Positions 1 to 8,949 of a stretch of DNA of 60,667 nucleotides are shown piece after piece. Positions within the stretch are counted from its first letter, which is position 1. Every line of letters begins with the position of its first letter. Made by a program: the position numbers and the translations under genes. The DNA comes from Rhodospirillaceae bacterium UBA6608 (GTDB lineage: Bacteria > Pseudomonadota > Alphaproteobacteria > Rhodospirillales_A > Casp-alpha2). Location: positions 1 through 60,667 of the forward strand of contig DJHY01000064.1 in assembly GCA_002433335.1 (NCBI GenBank). Reading direction: 5' to 3'. The notes below the pieces were generated by a model. The model ran no database searches and was not told the origin of the DNA. It saw nothing but the letters and a program-made list of their open reading frames with translations.

Positions 1-3000
1 GATCGAATAGATGTCGTGGTGCGGTGGCGGCGAAATCAGGCCGACGCCCGGGGTCGAATGACGCACGCGGGCGATCCATTCGTCGACCTTATGGCCGGGC
101 AACTGGCCGCCTTCGCCGGGCTTGGCGCCCTGCGCCATCTTGATTTGCAGGTCGTCGGCGTTGACCAGATATTCGGTCGTCACGCCGAACCGGCCCGAGG
201 CCACCTGCTTGATCCGCGACTTCATGCTGTCGCCGTTGGGCAGGGGCTTGTAACGGGATTCGTCCTCGCCGCCTTCGCCCGTGTTCGAGCGACCGCCGAT
301 ACGGTTCATGGCGATGGCCAGGGTCGTGTGGGCTTCCCAGGAAATGGAGCCGAACGACATCGCGCCGGTGGCGAAGCGCTTGACGATTTCCGACGCGGGT
401 TCGACCTCGTCCAACGGAACGGGCTTGCCCACGGGCTTCAGATCGAACAGGCCGCGCAGGTTCTTCAGCTTCGCGGTCTGGTCATTGATCTTGGCGGTAT
501 AGGCCTTGAACTGCTTGTAGTTGGCCGACCGAACGGCGTGCTGAAGCGTGCCGATGGTTTCCGGCGTCCAGACGTGCTCTTCGCCGCGGACGCGGAAGGC
601 CAGGTCGCCGCCGACGTCCAGGTCGCCGCGATACAGCGGACCGTCGCCGAAGGCGAGGCTGTGGCGGCGTTCGGTTTCCTCGGCGATCTCGTTGATGCCT
701 GAGCCTTCGACCTTGGTCGCCGTGCCGGTGAAGTAGGCATCGATCAGATCGCTCGACAAGCCGACGGCGTCGAAGATCTGCGCCCCGCAATAGGACTGAT
801 AGGTCGAGATGCCCATCTTGGACATGACCTTGAGCATGCCCTTGCCGACGGCCTTGATGTAGTACGAATGGGCCTTGGCTTCGCTCAGGCCTTCGCCCTT
901 TTCGGCGACGATGTTGGAAATCGTATCGAACGCCAGATAGGGGTTCATGGCCTCGGCGCCGTAACCGGCGAGCAGGCAGAAATCATGCACGCGGCGGGCT
1001 TCGCCGGTTTCCACGACCAGGCCGACCTCGGTCCGCAGGCCCTGACGGATCAGGTGATGGTGCACGGCACCGGTCGCCAGCAGCGCCGGAACGGCGATGT
1101 TGTCGGCATCCATGCAGCGGTCGGACAGGATGATGATGTTGTAACCCTGTTCGCGGACGACCTTTTCGGCCTTCTGACAGATGCGGTCCACGGCCTGGGC
1201 CATGGTCTGCCGGTTCGGGCCGGTGTTCTGGTAGCAGATGTCCAGCGTATACGTGCGGAATTCGCCGTCGACGTGGTTTTCGATGCGGCGGATGCGCTCC
1301 AGGTCCGTGTTCGACAAAATCGGTTGATCGACTTCAAGCCGCTTGTGCTTGCCGCCCGACCCCAGGTCGAGCAGGTCCGGACGCGGGCCGATGAAGCTGA
1401 CCAGCGACATCACCAGTTCTTCGCGGATCGGATCGATCGGCGGGTTGGTGACCTGCGCGAAGTTCTGGAAGAAATAGTCGTACAGCATGCGCGACTTGTC
1501 GCTGAGCGCGGCCAGCGGGAAATCGCGGCCCATCGAGCCGATCGGATCCTGACCTTCTTCGGCCATCGGCTCGAGGAAGAATTTCAGGTCTTCGCGGTTG
1601 TAGCCGAACGCCTGCTGCTGATCCAAAAGGGTCTTGGCATCGGGCGTCATCGGGCCGATTTCCGGCGGCAGGTCGGCCAGGTGAATTTGCGTCGCGTCCA
1701 GCCAATCCTGATACGGATATTCGCTGGCGAGCTCGTTCTTCACTTCCTCGTCGGAAATGATGCGGTGCTCTTCCAGATCGACGACCAGCATCTTACCGGG
1801 CTGCAAGCGCCACTTCTGAACGATCTTTTCTTCGGGGATCGGCAGCACGCCGACTTCCGACGCCATCACCACCAAGCCGTCGTCGGTGACGATATAGCGC
1901 GCCGGGCGCAGGCCGTTGCGGTCGAGTGTCGCGGCGATCTGCTTGCCGTCGGTGAAGGCCATGGCGGCGGGGCCGTCCCACGGTTCCATCATCGCCGAAT
2001 AGTATTCGTAGAAAGCGCGGCGCTTCGGATCCATCTGCGGGTTGTCTTTCCACGCTTCGGGGATCATCAGCATCATCGCATGGCTGAGCGAATAGCCGCC
2101 CATGACCAACAGTTCGAGCGCATTGTCGAAGGTCGAGCTATCCGACGAGCCGTCGCCGATCAGCGGCCACAGCTTATCCAGGTCGTCGCCGAGAATCTTC
2201 GACGACATGTTGTGACGGCGCGCGTTCATCCAGTTGACGTTGCCGCGCAGCGTGTTGATTTCGCCGTTGTGGCACAGGAAACGGAACGGCTGCGCCAGGC
2301 GCCAGCTCGGGAAGGTGTTGGTCGAGAACCGCTGGTGGAACAGGGCGATCGCCGTGGCGAAGTCCGGATCCTGGAAGTCGACGTAGTATTTCGCCAGGTT
2401 CGGGGCCAGCACCATGCCCTTGTAGACGATGGTCGCCGAGGACATGGAGGGGAAATAGAAGTCCTGCCACGAGCCCTCGTCCTTATCCCACAGCGCATGA
2501 TGCGCCTGCTTGCGGATGACGTAGAGCTTGCGTTCGAAGGCGGCGCGGTCGGGCGTGTTCGGTCCGCGCTTGATCAGCACCTGCTTGATCACCGGCTCGT
2601 TCGGCTTGACGCTTTCGCCCAGCACGCTGTTGTCGGTCGGCACGTCGCGCCAGCCGAGCAACACCTGGCCTTCTTCGGCGGTGGTTTTTTCCACAGCCTT
2701 GATCGCCAGGTCGCGCAGCTTGTGATCGCGCGGCAAGAAGACCATGCCGATGGCGTAGTCGCCCTTGGCCGGGACTTCGATGCCCTGCTTGGCGAACACC
2801 TTGCGCATGAAGGCGTCGGGAATCTGAATCAGAATGCCCGCGCCGTCGCCGGCCAGCGGATCGGCGCCGATCGCGCCGCGGTGATCCAGGTGATGAACGA
2901 TTTCCAGCGCCTGATGAACGATCTCATGGCGCGGTTTATTGTGAATATCGGCGATAAACCCGAATCCACAAGCGTCATGCTCGTTCAGAGGGTCATACAT

Positions 3001-3051
3001 CCCCTGTTCAACGGGCAGTCCATAACCGTTGCGCCGTGAGGTCTGGCTCAT
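1..3051 (-). CDS. gltB: Glutamate synthase (NADPH) large subunit, 5'-terminal 1017 codons (partial)
   Basis: This subunit makes glutamate from 2-oxoglutarate and glutamine-derived ammonia and works with GltD, which is not in the window. The frame is open from an ATG at 3051, with GGAAG about 8 bases upstream, to the window edge. The translation begins [17 protein letters not shown] and reaches DACGFGF, where Cys28 should become the N-terminal nucleophile after propeptide cleavage. A class II amidotransferase domain follows. The last residues in the window read [11 protein letters not shown], typical of the FMN-binding synthase domain. The family is about 1500 residues long, so the 3Fe-4S cysteines and the C-terminal beta-helix domain lie outside. 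Long frames on the opposite strand across this gene are shadows. Confidence 0.97.
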   Translation of the reverse strand, partial: MSQTSRRNGYGLPVEQGMYDPLNEHDACGFGFIADIHNKPRHEIVHQALEIVHHLDHRGAIGADPLAGDGAGILIQIPDAFMRKVFAKQGIEVPAKGDYAIGMVFLPRDHKLRDLAIKAVEKTTAEEGQVLLGWRDVPTDNSVLGESVKPNEPVIKQVLIKRGPNTPDRAAFERKLYVIRKQAHHALWDKDEGSWQDFYFPSMSSATIVYKGMVLAPNLAKYYVDFQDPDFATAIALFHQRFSTNTFPSWRLAQPFRFLCHNGEINTLRGNVNWMNARRHNMSSKILGDDLDKLWPLIGDGSSDSSTFDNALELLVMGGYSLSHAMMLMIPEAWKDNPQMDPKRRAFYEYYSAMMEPWDGPAAMAFTDGKQIAATLDRNGLRPARYIVTDDGLVVMASEVGVLPIPEEKIVQKWRLQPGKMLVVDLEEHRIISDEEVKNELASEYPYQDWLDATQIHLADLPPEIGPMTPDAKTLLDQQQAFGYNREDLKFFLEPMAEEGQDPIGSMGRDFPLAALSDKSRMLYDYFFQNFAQVTNPPIDPIREELVMSLVSFIGPRPDLLDLGSGGKHKRLEVDQPILSNTDLERIRRIENHVDGEFRTYTLDICYQNTGPNRQTMAQAVDRICQKAEKVVREQGYNIIILSDRCMDADNIAVPALLATGAVHHHLIRQGLRTEVGLVVETGEARRVHDFCLLAGYGAEAMNPYLAFDTISNIVAEKGEGLSEAKAHSYYIKAVGKGMLKVMSKMGISTYQSYCGAQIFDAVGLSSDLIDAYFTGTATKVEGSGINEIAEETERRHSLAFGDGPLYRGDLDVGGDLAFRVRGEEHVWTPETIGTLQHAVRSANYKQFKAYTAKINDQTAKLKNLRGLFDLKPVGKPVPLDEVEPASEIVKRFATGAMSFGSISWEAHTTLAIAMNRIGGRSNTGEGGEDESRYKPLPNGDSMKSRIKQVASGRFGVTTEYLVNADDLQIKMAQGAKPGEGGQLPGHKVDEWIARVRHSTPGVGLISPPPHHDIYSI

Positions 3052-3090
3052 GCGTTAACTTCCTGTTCGCGGTTCCTTGAGAGACCCCTT

Positions 3091-3137
3091 AGATAGCAAT
3101 CTGCTTCACCGACTCCAAACAAAAATCATCGCTATCT
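3091..3137. repeat. 7-bp inverted repeat in the gltB/uppP divergent region
   Basis: AGATAGC (3091-3097) and GCTATCT (3131-3137) are perfect inverted arms 33 bases apart, 40-86 bases upstream of the gltB start in an AT-richer stretch. This is the expected place for a regulator of gltB to bind, but I recognise no known operator in it. An 80-base scan finds 7-bp arms by chance fairly easily, so support is weak. Confidence 0.3.
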
Positions 3138-3218
3138 GACACAAAAATCACAGGAAATTGGCCCGTTTCGGTCCTTATGGTTCGGTGCAGAAAGCATACG
3201 TCCACTTTGATCCGGCCC

Positions 3219-3247
3219 TTGGCAGCACCCCAGCGATCGGCTAGAAG
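3219..3247 (+). promoter_or_regulatory. Putative sigma70-type promoter of uppP
   Basis: TTGGCA (3219-3224), a 17-base spacer and TAGAAG (3242-3247) lie about 25 bases upstream of the uppP start. The -35 box is a good match and the -10 box is weak. Confidence 0.35.
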
Positions 3248-3271
3248 ACCAAAAAGTCGTAGGAGTCACCC

Positions 3272-4084
3272 TTGCCTACACTACATCTTGCGATTTTGGC
3301 GCTGATTCAGGGGATCACGGAGTTCCTTCCGATCTCCTCTTCCGCCCATTTGGCCGCCACGCCCCAGCTTTTCGGCTGGACCGACCAGGGATTGGTGATC
3401 GACGTCGCCGTCCATGTCGGAACCCTTGGCGCGGTCGTTCTCTATATGCACCGCGAAATCTGGGACATGGTCAGCGGCCTGGGCCGGATGATGAAAGGCC
3501 GCCGCGACCGCGGGGCCAAGCTGGCGGGGCTGGTCATTCTGGCGACCCTGCCGGTGATCGGGGCGGGGTTGGCGCTGGATCACTATTATCCGAACGGTCT
3601 GCGCTCGCTCGAGGTCATCGCCTGGGCGACGCTCGGCTTCGGCATACTTCTATATATCGCCGACGGCGTCGGCATGACGCTGCGCCGGATCGAGCATCTG
3701 GAAATTTCCGACACGGTGTTGATCGGCCTGGCGCAATGCCTGGCGCTGATCCCCGGCACCTCGCGCTCGGGCATCACCATGACGGCGGCGCGCCTGCTGG
3801 GGATGGAGCGCACCGACGCGGCCCGCTTTTCCATGCTGCTGTCGATTCCGACGATCCTGGGTGCCGGCGTGCTCAAAGGCTACGACCTTTGGAAATCCGG
3901 CGACGCGCAACTGACCTCCGACGCCTTCACGGCGGCGGGGCTGGCTTTCATCACGGCCTTGATCGCCATCGCCCTGATGATGGCCTGGCTGAAACGGGCC
4001 AGCTTCACGCCCTTCGTGATCTACCGGATTATCCTGGGCTTGTTCCTGTTGGCCGTGGTCTACGGCCATTTGGGCCCGTTCTGA
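3272..4084 (+). CDS. uppP: Undecaprenyl-diphosphatase (BacA/UppP family)
   Basis: This integral inner-membrane phosphatase recycles undecaprenyl pyrophosphate to the monophosphate carrier for peptidoglycan and other envelope polymers. The 270-residue length fits the family. Two signature regions are visible: GITEFLPISSSAHL near the N-terminus (residues 14-27, with the conserved Glu and Ser residues) and PGTSRSG (about residues 160-166). Several hydrophobic helices follow. The start is TTG, chosen because AGGAG (3261-3265) lies 6 bases upstream and because the family starts at this point; no ATG or GTG is available nearby. The gene stands alone, divergent from gltB and convergent with the dehydrogenase gene. 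Confidence 0.95.
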   Translation: MPTLHLAILALIQGITEFLPISSSAHLAATPQLFGWTDQGLVIDVAVHVGTLGAVVLYMHREIWDMVSGLGRMMKGRRDRGAKLAGLVILATLPVIGAGLALDHYYPNGLRSLEVIAWATLGFGILLYIADGVGMTLRRIEHLEISDTVLIGLAQCLALIPGTSRSGITMTAARLLGMERTDAARFSMLLSIPTILGAGVLKGYDLWKSGDAQLTSDAFTAAGLAFITALIAIALMMAWLKRASFTPFVIYRIILGLFLLAVVYGHLGPF

Positions 4085-4091
4085 CCCAGGC

Positions 4092-5042
4092 CTAATACCG
4101 CGTATCGATATCCACGGTATTGAGCGGCGGTTCGCCCGCTTCCATCCGCTTAATGTTGCGGACGTACCATTCGGTGCTGGATTCCGGCACGGTCAGGCTA
4201 GCCATATGCGGGGTCACGTTGACCTTGGGATGGGCCCAGTACGGATGCTCGGCGGGTAGGGGCTCTTCGTGGAACACGTCCAGGGTCGCCCCTTCGATAT
4301 GCCCGGAATCGAGCGCCGCCAGCAGATCGTCGTCGACCACATGGCCGCCGCGGGCGCAGTTGATGATGAACGCCCCCTTGGGCAGGGCGGCCAGCGTTTC
4401 CTTATTGATGATGCCCTGCGTGTCCGGCGTCAGCGGCAGCAGACAGACCAGGATTTCCGTGCGGTTGAGGAACGGGATCAGCTGATCCTGCCCGTGGAAG
4501 CTTTCGACCCCCGGGATTTCCTTTTTCGAGCGCGACCAACCGGCGACCTGATAATGCAGGGGCACCAGCTTCTTCGCCGCGTCGCCGCCCAGCTCGCCCA
4601 GGCCCAAAATCCCGACCCGGCGCCGTTCGGCATCGGCCTGGCGCATGCGCTTCCACACGCCGTCGCGGGCGAATTGGGCGTAAACGCCCATCTTGCGGTG
4701 GAAATGGATAACCCAATAGATGGCGTATTCGCTCATCCCCTGGGTCAGACAGCGGTCGATCAGACGAACCAGGGGCACGTTCCGCGGCAGTTCCGGATCG
4801 CCGAACAGGTGATCGACCCCGGCCCCCATGGAAAACACGGCCTTCAGATTGGGCAGCGACGCCAACACGCCGGGGGACGGCTTCCAGACGATGGCGTAAT
4901 CGATTTCCGACTTGTCGCCGGTTTCGTCCTTGGCGGGGTCGGCGGACCAGATGCGAAAATCGGCTTCGGGCATTTGGTCAAGAAAGGCGTCCCGCCAGGG
5001 CTTGGGATTGCCGTCGGCGGCCATGTAGAGAACGGTGGGCAT
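4092..5042 (-). CDS. D-2-hydroxyacid dehydrogenase, glyoxylate/hydroxypyruvate reductase A-like
   Basis: This is an NAD(P)H-dependent cytosolic reductase of 2-oxoacids. The 316 residues carry the nucleotide-binding GxGxxG (G147-L-G-E-L-G152). The catalytic trio of the D-isomer family is also visible: Arg231 in CARGG, Glu260 in HEEPLP and His279 in TPHMAS. The short catalytic domain and the wording around SMGAGVDHL resemble GhrA rather than PdxB or SerA. Its ATG overlaps the stop of the upstream transporter ATPase as TGATG, so translation is probably coupled and the gene belongs to the yej-type operon. The true substrate cannot be read from the sequence. Confidence 0.9.
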   Translation of the reverse strand: MPTVLYMAADGNPKPWRDAFLDQMPEADFRIWSADPAKDETGDKSEIDYAIVWKPSPGVLASLPNLKAVFSMGAGVDHLFGDPELPRNVPLVRLIDRCLTQGMSEYAIYWVIHFHRKMGVYAQFARDGVWKRMRQADAERRRVGILGLGELGGDAAKKLVPLHYQVAGWSRSKKEIPGVESFHGQDQLIPFLNRTEILVCLLPLTPDTQGIINKETLAALPKGAFIINCARGGHVVDDDLLAALDSGHIEGATLDVFHEEPLPAEHPYWAHPKVNVTPHMASLTVPESSTEWYVRNIKRMEAGEPPLNTVDIDTRY

Positions 5043-6670
5043 CAGCTTGAGACTATTCCTGTTTCGTCGGCCTTCATTTCGAAGGCGGCGGCCATTAGGG
5101 CCTTGGTGTAGGGATCTTTCGGGGCATCGATGATTTGTTCGGCGGAACCGAATTCGACGACCCGGCCGCCCCGCATCACGGCGATTTCGTGACTGAGCGC
5201 GCGGACGACCTTCAGATCGTGGGAAATGAACAGGTAAGCCAGATCGTGCTTTTTCTGCAAGCCGCGCAGCAATTCGACGATCTGCGCCTGAACCGACATG
5301 TCGAGGGCGCTGGTCGGCTCATCCAGTACGATGAACTTGGGTTTCAGCACCAGGGCCCGGGCGATCGAGATGCGCTGACGCTGCCCGCCGGAAAATTCGT
5401 GGGGGTAACGGTCCTGCATCTCGGGGCTGAGGCCGACCTCGGTCAAGGCCTCTGATACCAACTGCCGCCGGGCCTGCGCGTCGCCGCCCAGACCGTGGAC
5501 GATCAGGCCTTCCTCGATGATCTGGCTGATCGACAGGCGGGGGCTGAGGCTGCCGAACGGGTCCTGGAAAACGATCTGCATCTCGCGCCGAAGCGGGCGC
5601 ATTTCCTTGAACTGCCGCCCCTGGATGTTGGCGCCGTCGAACAGGATCTCGCCTTCGGAGCGCTCCAGCCGCAACAGAGCGCGGCCCAGGGTGCTTTTGC
5701 CCGAGCCGGATTCGCCGACGATGCCCAGGGTATGGCCGCGCTTGAGGTTCAGGGAAATGCCGTCCACGGCCTTGATATGCCCGACCGTGCGGCGCAGGAA
5801 GCCGCGCTTGACCGGGAACCAGACCTTGATGTCCTTGGCCGCCAGCAATTCCGGCGCGTCGGGCGCGGCAGGGTCGGGCCGGCCCTTGGGCTCGGCCGCC
5901 AGCAGGTGGCGGGTATAGGCATGCTGTGGGTCGGCGAACACGTGCTGGGCCTTGCCCTGTTCGACGATATGGCCGTCGTTCATGACCGACACCGTATCGG
6001 CCATGCGCCGCACGATACCCAGGTCATGGGTGATCAGCAGCAGCGCCATGCCGAGCTTTTCCTGAAGCTCCTTCATCAGCTTCAGGACCTGGGCCTGAAT
6101 GGTCACGTCGAGAGCCGTGGTCGGCTCGTCCGCGATCAACAGGTCCGGGTCGTTGGCCAGGGCCATGGCGATCATGATGCGTTGTTGCTGGCCGCCGGAA
6201 AATTCGTGGGGCAGGGCGTGCAGGCGGTCGGCGGCGGCTTCGGTCAAGCCGACCAGGTCAAGCAGCTCCAACACCCGCGCGCGGGCCTGGCGCGGCGTCA
6301 TGTGCCGATGCAGGAACAGGACTTCGGAAATCTGCTGTTCGATCGAATGCAGGGGGTTCAGGCTGGTCAATGGTTCCTGAAAGATCATGGCGATGCGGTT
6401 GCCGCGAATCTCGCGCATCACCTTGCCCGGCGCACCGACCAGTTCCTTGCCCTCGAACTTGATCGATCCCTTGGGATGATTGGCCAGGGGATAGGGCAGC
6501 AACTGCATGACCGACAGGGCGGTGACCGATTTTCCCGACCCGGATTCGCCGACCAGGGCATGGGTCTCGCCCTTTTCGATGGCGAGCGACGCCCCCTTGA
6601 CCGCGGGCACGGCCTTGGCCCCTTGGCCGAAGGTCACGTGCAGGTCGTCGATTTCCAGCAGCTTCGTCAT
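5042..6670 (-). CDS. yejF: ABC transporter ATPase with two nucleotide-binding domains (YejF type)
   Basis: This cytoplasmic ATPase powers peptide uptake by the YejABEF-type importer. The 542 residues hold two complete ABC domains. The first has Walker A GESGSGKS at residues 41-48 and signature FSGGQQQR. The second has a further GESGSGKS near residue 317 and signature FSGGQRQR. Both have DEPT Walker B motifs and the C-terminal oligopeptide/dipeptide extension. The fused architecture and the gene order A-B-E-F fit Yej rather than Dpp/Opp, where the ATPases are separate. It directly follows yejE with no gap and overlaps the next gene by one base. Confidence 0.93.
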   Translation of the reverse strand: MTKLLEIDDLHVTFGQGAKAVPAVKGASLAIEKGETHALVGESGSGKSVTALSVMQLLPYPLANHPKGSIKFEGKELVGAPGKVMREIRGNRIAMIFQEPLTSLNPLHSIEQQISEVLFLHRHMTPRQARARVLELLDLVGLTEAAADRLHALPHEFSGGQQQRIMIAMALANDPDLLIADEPTTALDVTIQAQVLKLMKELQEKLGMALLLITHDLGIVRRMADTVSVMNDGHIVEQGKAQHVFADPQHAYTRHLLAAEPKGRPDPAAPDAPELLAAKDIKVWFPVKRGFLRRTVGHIKAVDGISLNLKRGHTLGIVGESGSGKSTLGRALLRLERSEGEILFDGANIQGRQFKEMRPLRREMQIVFQDPFGSLSPRLSISQIIEEGLIVHGLGGDAQARRQLVSEALTEVGLSPEMQDRYPHEFSGGQRQRISIARALVLKPKFIVLDEPTSALDMSVQAQIVELLRGLQKKHDLAYLFISHDLKVVRALSHEIAVMRGGRVVEFGSAEQIIDAPKDPYTKALMAAAFEMKADETGIVSS

Positions 6671-7780
6671 TTACTTGAACACCTTGCGCGGATCGAAGGC
6701 GTCGCGCACAGCCTCGCCGACGAACACCAATAGCGACAGCATGATCGCCAAGGAAAAGAATGCCGTAAAGCCCAGCCAGGGGGCCTGGATGTTGTTCTTG
6801 CCCTGGTTCAGCAACTCACCCAGTGACGGCGACCCGGCGGGCAGGCCGAACCCCAGAAAGTCGAGCGAGGTCAGGGTCGTGATCGCCCCGGTCAGGGTGA
6901 ACGGCAGGAAGGTCAGGGTCGCGACCATGGCGTTGGGCAGAACATGCTTGAACATGATGACGCCGTCCGATACGCCCAGGGCCTTGGCCGCGCGGACGTA
7001 ATCGAAATTGCGCGCGCGCAGGAATTCCGCCCGGACGACGCCGACGAACCCCATCCAGGAAAACAACAGCATCAACCCGATGATCCACCAGAATCCGGGG
7101 GTGACGACGCTGGCCAGAATGATCAGCAGGTATAGGATCGGCAGGCCCGCCCATATTTCGATGAAGCGCTGCGCCAACAGGTCGATCCAGCCGCCGAAAT
7201 AGCCCTGCGCCGCCCCGGCGGCGACGCCGACGATCGAGCTGATGATCGTCAGGGTCAGGCCGAACAGCACCGATATGCGGATGCCGTAGATCATCCGCGC
7301 CAGCACGTCGCGTCCCTGGTCGTCGGTGCCCAGCCAGTTCTTGGCGCTGGGCGGCGAGGGGGCGGGGCCGGGCAGGTCCTTGATCACCGTGTCATAGGAA
7401 TAGGGAATGATCGGCCAGACCATCCAGCCCTTGGCGTTGATCAGGTCTTTGACGTAGGGATCGCGGTAATCGGCCTCGGTCGCGAACTCGCCGCCGAAGG
7501 CCGTCTCCGGGTATTCCTGGGCGAAGGGGGCATAAAACCCGCCGTCGAAATAAACCAGGAACGGCTTGTCGTTGGCGATCAACTCGGCGAACAGCGACAG
7601 CACGAACAGCAGGGTGAAAATCCACAGCGACCAATAGCCCCGCCGGTTGCGGCGGAAATTGGCCAGCCGCCGTTCGGTCAGCGGCGTGATTCGCAGGCCC
7701 AGAAAACGGCGCCCCGGCAGCGGCGGTACGGCGCTGCTTTCCGTCGTCATGGCGGGGGCGGCGTTGGAATCCGGCGTCAT
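6671..7780 (-). CDS. yejE: Peptide ABC transporter permease (YejE type)
   Basis: This is an inner-membrane permease subunit of the Yej importer. The 369 residues start with a cytosolic stretch of about 45 residues, then a first membrane helix (SLWIFTLLFVLSLFAELIA) and a long periplasmic loop. The loop ends in LGTDDQGRDVLARMIYGIR, a hallmark of DppC/OppC-like permeases. The inner-membrane binding-protein-dependent permease domain follows with the loop motif EFLRARNFDYVRAAKALG, which docks on the ATPase. The stop is adjacent to the yejF start, and only three bases separate it from yejB upstream. Confidence 0.93.
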   Translation of the reverse strand: MTPDSNAAPAMTTESSAVPPLPGRRFLGLRITPLTERRLANFRRNRRGYWSLWIFTLLFVLSLFAELIANDKPFLVYFDGGFYAPFAQEYPETAFGGEFATEADYRDPYVKDLINAKGWMVWPIIPYSYDTVIKDLPGPAPSPPSAKNWLGTDDQGRDVLARMIYGIRISVLFGLTLTIISSIVGVAAGAAQGYFGGWIDLLAQRFIEIWAGLPILYLLIILASVVTPGFWWIIGLMLLFSWMGFVGVVRAEFLRARNFDYVRAAKALGVSDGVIMFKHVLPNAMVATLTFLPFTLTGAITTLTSLDFLGFGLPAGSPSLGELLNQGKNNIQAPWLGFTAFFSLAIMLSLLVFVGEAVRDAFDPRKVFK

Positions 7781-7783
7781 GCC

Positions 7784-8896
7784 CTAAACCCCCCGTGCCT
7801 CGAAATCGATGCGCGGATCGACGATGTGGTACATGACGTCGCCGATGATGCCCATGACCAGACCCAGCAGGGTGAAGAAATACAGGGTCGCGAACATCAC
7901 CGGATAATCGCGGGTCAGGGCCGCGTCGAAGCCCAACAGGCCGAGCCCGTCGAGCGAGAAAATGACTTCGGTCAGCAGCGAACCGGTGAACAAAATGCCG
8001 ACGAACGCGCTGGGGAACCCGGCGATCACGATCAACATGGCATTGCGGAACACATGCCCGTACAGAACCTGTCGTTCGGTCAGGCCCTTGGACCGGGCGG
8101 TGATCACGTATTGCTGGTTGATCTGCTCCAGGAACGAGTTCTTGGTCAGCATGGTCAGGCCCGCGAATCCGCCGATCACCATCGACGAAATGGGCAGGGT
8201 CATGTGCCAGAAATAATCCTTCACCTGGGCCCAGGTCGACAGATCGCTGAAATTCTCGGAGACCAGCCCGCGCAGGGGGAAGACGTCCCAATACCGCCCG
8301 CCCGCGAACAACACGATCAGCAGAATCGCGAACAGGAACCCGGGCACGGCGTTGCCGAAGATCACCAGGCCCGAGGTCCAGATATCGAACCGCGAGCCGT
8401 CGCGCACCGCCTTGGCGATGCCGAGGGGGATCGAAATCAGATAGACCAGCAGGGTCGTCCATAGCCCGAGCGAGATCGAGACCGGCATTTTCTGCAACAC
8501 CAGTTCTGTCACCGACTGATCGCGGAAGTAGCTATGCCCGAAATCGAAGGTCACGTACTTCTTCATCATCAGCCAGAATCGCTCGTGCGCCGGCTTGTCC
8601 AAACCGAACTGGCGTTCCAGGTCCTTGATGAATTCGGGCGGCAGGCCCTGCGCCCCGCGATACTTGCTGTTGATGGTCGAGTCGCCGCCTGTCTGCGGCC
8701 GCTTGGCGGACATCACTTCCGATCCGCCGTCGCCGGATACGCGGGCGGTCGCGGCTACGTCCTCGCCGGTGATCTGGGCGATGATCTGTTCGACCGGGCC
8801 GCCGGGCAAAACCTGAACGACGGCGAAATTGATCACCATGATGCCGAACAGGGTCGGCGGGATCAGGGCCAGGCGGCGGAGGATATAAGCGAACAT
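7784..8896 (-). CDS. yejB: Peptide ABC transporter permease (YejB type)
   Basis: This is the partner inner-membrane permease of the importer. The protein has 370 residues and begins MFAYILRRLALIPPTLFGI, the usual first helix of DppB/OppB-like permeases. A periplasmic insert of about 110 residues follows, with the Gln/Gly-rich text TGGDSTINSKYRGAQG, which is typical of YejB and longer than in DppB. The docking-loop region reads NQQYVITARSKGLTERQVL. It is in the same operon as yejA (53-base gap) and yejE (three-base gap). Confidence 0.93.
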   Translation of the reverse strand: MFAYILRRLALIPPTLFGIMVINFAVVQVLPGGPVEQIIAQITGEDVAATARVSGDGGSEVMSAKRPQTGGDSTINSKYRGAQGLPPEFIKDLERQFGLDKPAHERFWLMMKKYVTFDFGHSYFRDQSVTELVLQKMPVSISLGLWTTLLVYLISIPLGIAKAVRDGSRFDIWTSGLVIFGNAVPGFLFAILLIVLFAGGRYWDVFPLRGLVSENFSDLSTWAQVKDYFWHMTLPISSMVIGGFAGLTMLTKNSFLEQINQQYVITARSKGLTERQVLYGHVFRNAMLIVIAGFPSAFVGILFTGSLLTEVIFSLDGLGLLGFDAALTRDYPVMFATLYFFTLLGLVMGIIGDVMYHIVDPRIDFEARGV

Positions 8897-8949
8897 GGCG
8901 GCGATGATAGGGCTTGGCGGTTCGTGCGGCTACCGTTCCTGTGAGGGCG

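Noticed and set aside
868..3039. A 723-codon open frame on the plus strand
   Set aside because: It is exactly antisense to gltB, which has clear family motifs; GC-rich codon bias creates such mirror frames.
5495..6733. A 412-codon plus-strand frame and similar long frames opposite yejF, glk/otsA and dapE
   Set aside because: The products are low-complexity (Gln/Asp/Gly/Arg-rich) and antisense to well-supported genes.
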